NCBI RefSeq assembly: GCF_954871325.1
Contig: NC_088776.1
Location: 17,794,052 to 17,858,051, forward strand
DNA from: Gordionus sp. m RMFG-2023
Lineage: Eukaryota; Nematomorpha; Gordioida; Chordodea; Parachordodidae
Reading direction: 5' to 3'
DNA: 64,000 bases
The notes beneath the pieces were generated by a model that was given only the letters and a program-made list of their open reading frames with translations, searched no databases and was not told the origin of the DNA. The translations under genes and the position numbers were made by a program. Positions 58,232 to 64,000 of this stretch are shown here, piece after piece; the first letter of the stretch is position 1; each line of letters starts with the position of its first letter.

Positions 58232-58869
58232 ATGCGGATTGCAATAATCGGTCAGAGCAAATTTAGTGCTGATACATTAAAAATATTAAAAAACAATGGT
58301 TATAATATATGTGGGATTTTTTGCATAGAAGATAAAAATGGGAAACCCGATGATTTAGGTAATATTGTATTATAATATATACATATAACAGCAAAATATT
58401 CTGTAGCCAAAGAAGCAACTAATTTGAAAATACCAGTTTTCAAAATAAAAAAATGGCGAAATGGAAAATTGATAATTCCTGAAATATTTGATTTATATAA
58501 AAGTATCAAGCCAGATTTAAACATTCTTCCATTTTGTTCCCAATTTATTCCTATGGAAATAATACTTTATCCACAATATAAATCAATAGTTTATCACCCA
58601 TCACTGTTACCATTACATAGAGGTGCATCTGCCATAAATTGGTAAAAAAATATTTTTGAATCATTGATATACTTATATTTGTGTAAAGGACACTTATGAA
58701 TGGTGATAAATTGGGTGGCTTTACCATTTTTTGGGCTGATGATGGACTTGATACAGGCTCAATATTATTACAAAAACAAACAGAGATAGAAGAAAATGAT
58801 ACTGTTGATACATTATATGCAAGATTCCTTTTTCCTGAAGGTGTTAATAGTCTAGTAAAATTAATATGA
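58232..58869 (+). CDS. 10-formyltetrahydrofolate dehydrogenase-like, N-terminal hydrolase core only
   Basis: Exons 58232-58358, 58392-58641 and 58689-58869 (558 nt, 185 residues) are separated by 33- and 47-bp GT..AG introns in matching phases. The family (ALDH1L1/ALDH1L2) removes the formyl group from 10-formyl-THF in its N-terminal hydrolase domain and oxidises it in a C-terminal aldehyde dehydrogenase domain. Visible here: [58 protein letters not shown] with the catalytic His, and [15 protein letters not shown] with the catalytic Asp, then RFLFPEG. The frame stops soon after, before the rest of the hydrolase domain, the carrier domain and the dehydrogenase domain of the roughly 900-residue animal enzyme. 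A good donor (gtaaaa at 58855) just before the stop could lead to exons outside the window. None is seen before 64000. Confidence 0.85.
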
Positions 58870-59189
58870 TTCAATAAAACATGAAAACAAACCTTTATCG
58901 TTTAAATATTAAATTTTTTTTCTCTTGTTATTTTATTTTACTTATGATATTTGTCATCAAGCCTCATTTATAATAATAGTGAATAAAGATCTGCTATACT
59001 TGGCCTGGCCAATGAATCAGACTGGGTTAGGCAATGTTTGAAAAAAATTATTTAGGCTGGATAAGAAAATTAATAGGCCAGACAAGACAAGCAAAAAGTA
59101 GATATGCCTGATGTGCTTAATAGAGAATAGAAATTTATTATTCTAAAGCCTAATCTTGTTAAAATAATATATTTTATTTTGCTTAACAT
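58870..59189. other. spacer with a GC-enriched patch
   Basis: An AATAAA lies just after the formyltransferase stop. A patch near 58995-59110 (ggcctggcc, aggctgg, aggccagac) resembles a decayed GC-rich family copy. No gene is seen. Confidence 0.4.
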
Positions 59190-60440
59190 TGGCATATGCA
59201 GTAGGGGCACCCCCCCCCCCCTACAGCCAAAAAATCCAGATATCGGCTGAAATATTTTTCAAAAATTTTACTGAATCCTACATCTTATTGCATTATATTT
59301 TTATTACGTTCATAGCAGCGATAAATACGCTAGTGATCTGCATTGGGCCTAATTTTTCAAGCCCAGCCCGACCCAAATTTTTTTTAAAAAAGTTTTGCCG
59401 GCCTGGCTCGTACCCCAAATTTTTTTAAAAATGTTTGGTCGGCCCGGCCCGAACCTGAAATTTTTTTAAAAAAAATTTACCAACCCGGTTTGGCCTGAAT
59501 TTATTTAAATATAGAAATTAATTTTTTCAAAATAAAAAACATATGTTATATGACGTTTAGTTTCAATAAATAAAATCAAATATTTTTATTTTACATAAAA
59601 AATACAATATAAAATTGAGAAATTTATATATATTTAAAAAAAATTCCAAGGTCCGACCCGGCTCATATTTTTTAAAAAATATGCCCGGCCCGAACCCGAT
59701 TATTTTTTAAAAAATATTAGGCCCGGACTGAAGCCGATTATTTTAAATAGAATTAGGCCCAAGCCCGGCCAGAAGCCCGTTCGGGCCGGGTATGGACCGG
59801 GCCTAACTTTGCAGATCTCTAAAATACGCTACTAATTTCTATGAATTAATATCGATTTCGAATTTTCCTTGTTGTTATATTTAACAATAATTTTAAAATT
59901 TATTACCAAATCATTTAAAACTTTTTCACTGCAAAACTAAAGTAAAATATTTCAAAAAAATTACATCGATAGACCGTGAGAATAGCTGAAAGCTTATATT
60001 GGAACTTAAGGAAATCGACGAATTTCATAAGTTATAAGTCAAAATCAAAAGCAGAGCTCTATTATTTTAATATTTGTCTGTCTCGACTCTCAACAAGTCA
60101 AACCATCGTTTCAATCAATATAGGGTCAGTCGAAGAATGCTATAAGATAAATCTCTTTCCCCCTTTTAGATACTTTTATAATTCAAATGAATGCGAAGTT
60201 TTTGAATAATCAGGTAGGACTTACAAATCTGTAAATATTATTACTGCAAAATCCTTTCGAATCTATTTTCTTGATAGAGAAAAATTAAATATTTGTCGGA
60301 TTTTTATTGTGAGGATGTTAATCCTATGATGCACTACTAGCTGAATTCAAACTATGGTATAAAAGTTTAACTATGGCTGATAATTTTCAAAAAAAATGCT
60401 ATTTTCTTCTTTAACAAGAATAAAAACGTACATGAGAAGA
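59190..60440 (+). mobile_element. hAT relic related to the 21579 element
   Basis: It starts near GGCATATGCAGTAGGGG followed by a C-run and CAGCCAAAAAATCCAG, matching the start of the 21579 element (GGCGTATACGCAGTGGG.. AGCCAAAAAATGTAG). The plus-strand frame 59976-60209 contains KSKAELYYFN, INIGSVEECYKINLFPPF, the segment before hATC in ZMYM1/DUF4371-type transposases. The right end is not recognised, partly because of later insertions. Confidence 0.6.
59323..59829. mobile_element. GC-rich hAT-like MITE, copy 5, perfect 8-bp duplication
   Basis: The element 59331-59821 runs from TAGTGATCTGCATTGGGCC to GGGCCTAACTTTGCAGATCTCTA-like ends (only the inverted ends matter here). It is flanked by aaatacgc on both sides (59323-59330, 59822-59829). 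It contains repeated gcccggcc blocks and is nested within the 59190 hAT relic. Confidence 0.8.
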
Positions 60441-60657
60441 AGTATTGTTAAATGCTCGATTTGAGCCGATTTTAAAAAACGGCTAACTAACTTAATATTA
60501 TAACCAGAAACTAAGCCTCGAGATTTCAAAATTAGATCTCTAAGCCTTTGTGCCAACTGTGAACAAAATCTTCAAATTTACTTTAATATTTTTATGGATA
60601 AAATATTGAGTTAACCGTTTTTAAAAATCGGCTCAAATCGAGCCGTTTAACAACACT
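60441..60657. repeat. GTTGTTAAACGG-family MITE, copy 7
   Basis: It runs from AGTATTGTTAAATGCTCG to GAGCCGTTTAACAACACT and has the TTTTTAAAAATCGGCTC block near the right end. It is inserted in the hAT relic region. Confidence 0.65.
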
Positions 60658-61534
60658 GAGAACTACTACATCTGGAAACAAATTGAATGGGTTAGCCCTT
60701 CTTAATATATATAGGTAGTTGACACCAAACACCTACAAAACATTAAAAAATGAGCTAAAGACGATTTGTCATATTGGGATATGGAATCATCTGAGATTCA
60801 GAATCCCAACATGGGGATTCGAGATCTTGAATCCCCACGTTTTATTCGGAATAAAAAAATATTTAAAAAATATTCCGAATCCCCATGAAGAAAAATAAAT
60901 AATATATTTACCTTTTCTTCCCTTTTTTACCGTCTGGCTGGCACCATATAATTAAAAGGCCAAAATAAGGGATCTAAGAAAATTAAAAAAAAAGTAAATA
61001 GTTTAAAATTGAGGCATATAATGATGAAAAATAAAGGTTAAACATTTTTGTTTTTCTAAATTTCTATGAAATATTAAATATTTTCACATAAATATATATT
61101 TTAAAAAAATCCGAAACAAAAAAAAATTATTGATTGCAACGAATCTTCAATGCTATATGACATTTCTTTGAAATTTAAGATTGTTCTTGAAACACTATCA
61201 CCTTTTATTCATGCAACCCATTTTGCAATTGCATAACGATGTTTTCCCATATTTTGTGACATTCCGGAAGCTCCTAAATATTTTTAGCAATTTAAAATAA
61301 TTAATACATTTTATGTACATGAATTAATTTGAGGAGTATATGTGGTTACTATAAAAATAGCTAAATTACCTATGATTGATATATCTTTGTTGGGAACTTC
61401 AGAATCATTTAATTTATAGTTTATATAGATTAGTGGCAACGAATGGTGCTGAAATTCTTCCAGCACACGTTCCTACCCATATTTTGTTTAATTTTTAATA
61501 CTTTCCCTTCTAAATTTTTAGGAATAAAATAACT

Positions 61535-61700
61535 CAGAGACCTGCAGAGGTGCCATTTGCACGGCCCGGCCTGGATTTTTTTTTTAGAAATATTATATTT
61601 ATTTATAATGGCGATTTATAATATTTGGTTTTAAAATATATTGCCCAGCCTTATTACATTTTGAAATTTATTTTTAATATTAGTTTAAAATTTTTTTTAA
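61535..61700. repeat. GC-rich family element, copy 6, truncated
   Basis: It begins CAGAGACCTGCAGAGGTGCC and contains cggcccggcctgg, but the opposite end is missing. It lies at the inner edge of arm 1. Confidence 0.6.
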
Positions 61701-62149
61701 TGCCTCAAATTTTTTACCCAAAACAGTTACAGAATATAATTTATATAAAACCATATTAAAAAAAACCAAATACAAATCTATTCAAAATATACGCAAGGAA
61801 ATGTAGATAATATTTTTAACGATTCCGTCACTTTTTTTATTGTTTACAAATGAGGAAAATTATGTGAAAGCTATATACATTGCTACTAAAATAGCAAAGG
61901 TTTCAATCAAAGATTCGCGCCTTCTAATTGTCCATAATATTACTAATAGTCCTTGTTCAAAAAATGTTGCTATAAAATTACATAGAAAAATAGTTGTGAT
62001 ACCAATAATATTGGGAATAGTATTTCTAGTGTTTTAAAAAGGGCCCCTTCTTTTATTTCATATTTAAATGATCGTGGGCGTCAAAACATAATTTATTCTC
62101 AAATAATTCGACAAAATAACTTTATCTTAGGTCATCACTTGTTATCTGT
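61701..62149. other. spacer of the inverted duplication, unassigned frame
   Basis: A plus-strand frame at about 61840-62037 has partly protein-like composition (ATKIAKVSIKDSRLLIV) but no ATG-led structure or known motif. I do not call a gene. Confidence 0.35.
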
Positions 62150-62403
62150 CCTAAAAATTTAGAAGGGAAAGTATTAAAAATTGAATAAAATAAAATATGG
62201 GTAGGAACGTGTGCTTGAAGAATTTCAACACCATTTATTGCCTCTAGTCTATATAAAACTATAAAATTAAATGATATTGAAGTCCCCAACAAAAATATAT
62301 CAATCATAGGCAATTTAAGCTATTTTTATAGTAACCACATATACTCCTCAAATTAATTCATGTACATAAATGTATTATTTTTTTTTATCTAAACTGCTAA
62401 AAA

Positions 62404-62550
62404 TATTTATTCCCCGAATGTCACAAAATATGTGGAAATATGTTATGCAATTGCAAAATGTGCATGAATAAAAGGTGCGAGTGTTTCAAGAATAACATCA
62501 AATGTTCAACGAAATGTCATATTGCATTAAATAATTGTTGCAATAAATAA
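62404..62550 (+). pseudogene. cysteine-rich C-terminal fragment in arm 2
   Basis: The frame reads ECHKICGNMLCNCKMCMNKR, then CECFKNNIKCSTKC and CCNK before a stop: more than ten Cys in under 45 residues, with CXC and CX2C pairs. The spacing resembles the zinc-binding tails (CNCK..CSCF..CKC) found at the ends of some transposon-derived proteins, and also CXC/tesmin domains. The mirrored sequence in arm 1 has lost most of these Cys. Only the C-terminal end is recognisable and no upstream partner was found. Confidence 0.4.
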
Positions 62551-62743
62551 TTTTTTTTTAATTCGGATTTTTTAAAAAATATATATTCATGTGAAAATAT
62601 TTATGATTTTATATAAATTTACAAAAAAAATGTCTTTTAACCTTATTCCTTTTCATTCCTTATATGCCTTTACTATTTACTTTTTTAAACATTCTCTTAT
62701 CCTTTTTGATTATATAATTTATTTATTATAACAAAATATATCT

Positions 62744-62965
62744 CAGAGACTTGCAGAGGTACCATTTGTACGGCCCGGCCCAGATTAAATTTCGGCCCGG
62801 TCCGGATTTTTTTTTCAAATATTTTTTACGGCCTGCCCGGCCAGGCCCGGATATTTAAAAAATAATTTTTTGAAAGCGCGGCCCGGCCCGGCGGCCCGGC
62901 CCGGCCTGGATTTAAAAAAAAATTTTTTTTAGGCCCGGCTCGGAATTTTTTTAAATTATATTCGA
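62744..62965. repeat. GC-rich family element, copy 7
   Basis: It begins CAGAGACTTGCAGAGGTACC and contains the densest cggcccgg stretch in the window (about 62870-62910). The right end is decayed. Confidence 0.65.
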
Positions 62966-63045
62966 CCTGGTATATACAAAAAATTCATCTATTTCGTATT
63001 TTATCATATTTTTCGGCGTATTATCATTTAATAAGCAAATATATT

Positions 63046-63264
63046 AGCTAATGTAACGGCTCGTTTTGAGCCGATTTTTAAAAACGGCTAACTCAATTTT
63101 TTCGCTAGAAAAATATTGACTAAGCCTCTAAATTTCGATACTATATGTCTGACCTTTGCTCCTTCTATGAGCAAAATTTTCAGGCTTGCATAATATTTTT
63201 CTGGATAAATAACTGAGTTAGCCGTTTTTAAAAATCAACTCAAAACGAGGCGTTTAACAACACT
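63046..63264. repeat. GTTGTTAAACGG-family MITE, copy 8
   Basis: It begins near AATGTAACGGCTCGTTTTGAG and ends GAGGCGTTTAACAACACT. The inner part of the inverted ends (GCCGATTTTTAAAAACGGCTAACTCA) is the best-preserved example here, described by its first and last few bases. Confidence 0.65.
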
Positions 63265-63402
63265 ATAAAATATTGACTAGAAAATAATTTAAAAAACAAG
63301 TTTTTTTTAACTTCTTATCAAATACAATATTATACAATTTTTTTTATTAAATACTATAATTATAATGTGATTTTTAATTTTCGTGGGAATGTTGCCAATT
63401 CA

Positions 63403-64000
63403 TCAAGAATTTTGTTTGTCGTTGGAACCAAATCTCTGTGGATATTTAACATAGCTAACCCATTTAGCCGAGATTCGGAAGTAGTACTTCATAAATATGT
63501 TTTCAACTTTCTTAAGTTGGAAAGTCCTTTCATTCGTACATGTTATAATAGGCAAACATGGTAGAATATAAAACAACTTCAAAATATTAGGAATTTGAGC
63601 CAAGGTTTCTTTACATCGATTGGGCGCATTAATAGCATGCTCAGGTAAAATAGCTAAACGTAGTAAATATTTATACCACAATTCGAATTCACTGATTAAA
63701 TTTATTTCAGTAACAATATCATAGGAATATAATTTTGCTAAATATTTAATTTTACCAATAGTGACATTAGAAAACGAAGATGGATCTTTGGGTATTAAAA
63801 CTTGATGATTGCTAAAGACTTGTTTTTTATCTAAAAACCGTACTTTTATTGCGATAAAAAGTATCTAAGAATGGGATGAAAGTGGATATTTTATAATATT
63901 CTTCAGTTGAGCCAATATTTATTTTACATCTCAATAATTGCCCAGGTGCTAGACGAGGTTTAATTAGTGTTATATCATAAATTTTAGCCTTCGATTCAAC
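63403..64000 (-). pseudogene. hAT transposase, ZMYM1/DUF4371 type, partial at window edge
   Basis: Minus-strand reading from the window edge gives KPRLAPGQLLRC, then INIGSTEEYYKISTFIPFLD, the segment just before the C-terminal domain in ZMYM1-like hAT proteins. About 63700-63403 continues ELWYKYLLRLAIL..CKETLAQIPNIL and ILPCLPIITCTNERTFQL, the hATC core. A stop and a frame change separate the two parts. The upstream part lies outside the window. A plus-strand frame at 63367-63564 is a shadow. Confidence 0.7.

Larger units (their letters stand above)
60948..62725. repeat. large inverted duplication, arms about 580 bp
   Basis: Arm 1 (about 60948-61530) and arm 2 (about 62150-62725) are reverse complements with moderate divergence. 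Shared landmarks are GAATTAATTTGAGGAGTATA in arm 1 and its complement near 62340, and GTTCCTACCCATATTTTGTT against the complement near 62190. The spacer (61531-62149) begins with a GC-rich family end. Another GC-rich element abuts the outer side of arm 2. Confidence 0.75.

Noticed and set aside
61840-62313. Short frames on both strands in and beside the inverted-duplication spacer
   Set aside because: Partly protein-like but no motif, start context or conservation between arms supports a gene.

Overview
The window is an extremely AT-rich stretch of nuclear DNA from an animal. It carries three spliced host genes with clear metazoan relatives: a SIN1/MAPKAP1-like TORC2 subunit (1784-5823), a D-type cyclin (13362-15137) and the start of a 10-formyltetrahydrofolate dehydrogenase-like gene (58232-58869). 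It also has one tRNA-Phe(GAA) gene (45757-45829). Several introns are only 29-47 bp long, with GT..AG ends and matching phases. I cannot place the phylum. Compact introns, truncated conserved genes and heavy transposon load would suit a reduced or parasitic lineage, but that is inference.

Layout. 1-5.8 kb: degenerate minisatellite, then the SIN1-like gene, whose last intron holds a 1.5 kb foldback element. 5.8-13.3 kb: mostly non-coding with small transposons and a possible 62-residue spliced ORF near 9.5 kb. 13.4-15.1 kb: cyclin D in five exons. 17-24 kb: hAT-type DNA transposon remnants, including a 1.5 kb copy with a perfect 8-bp target duplication. 24.7-26.3 kb: a miniature LTR element. 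26.4-27.0 kb: strand-asymmetric low-complexity DNA. 28.3-41.3 kb: a three-level nest in which a hAT-like repeat holds Ty3/Gypsy-like element B (+ strand), whose 5' LTR is split by the younger Ty3/Gypsy-like element A (- strand). 43.3-45.1 kb: a second miniature LTR element. 45.8 kb: tRNA-Phe. 47.35-49.64 kb: an inverted duplication of a MADF-domain gene. 50-57.8 kb: three hAT elements, the last with a spliced ZMYM1-like transposase and perfect 8-bp duplications. 58.2-58.9 kb: the formyltransferase gene. 59-64 kb: hAT fragments, a second large inverted duplication, and a hAT transposase running off the end.

Two small repeat families recur. One has near-palindromic ends of the type GTGTTGTTAAACGGCTCG (eight copies). 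The other is a GC-rich CGGCCCGG-type family bounded by CAGAGA..CTGCA ends; two copies have perfect 8-bp target duplications, marking them as hAT-like.

The host genes belong to unrelated processes (TORC2 signalling, G1 cell-cycle entry, folate one-carbon metabolism, tRNA) and there is no sign of an operon. The window is dominated by layers of transposons inserted into one another, which gives a readable relative chronology.
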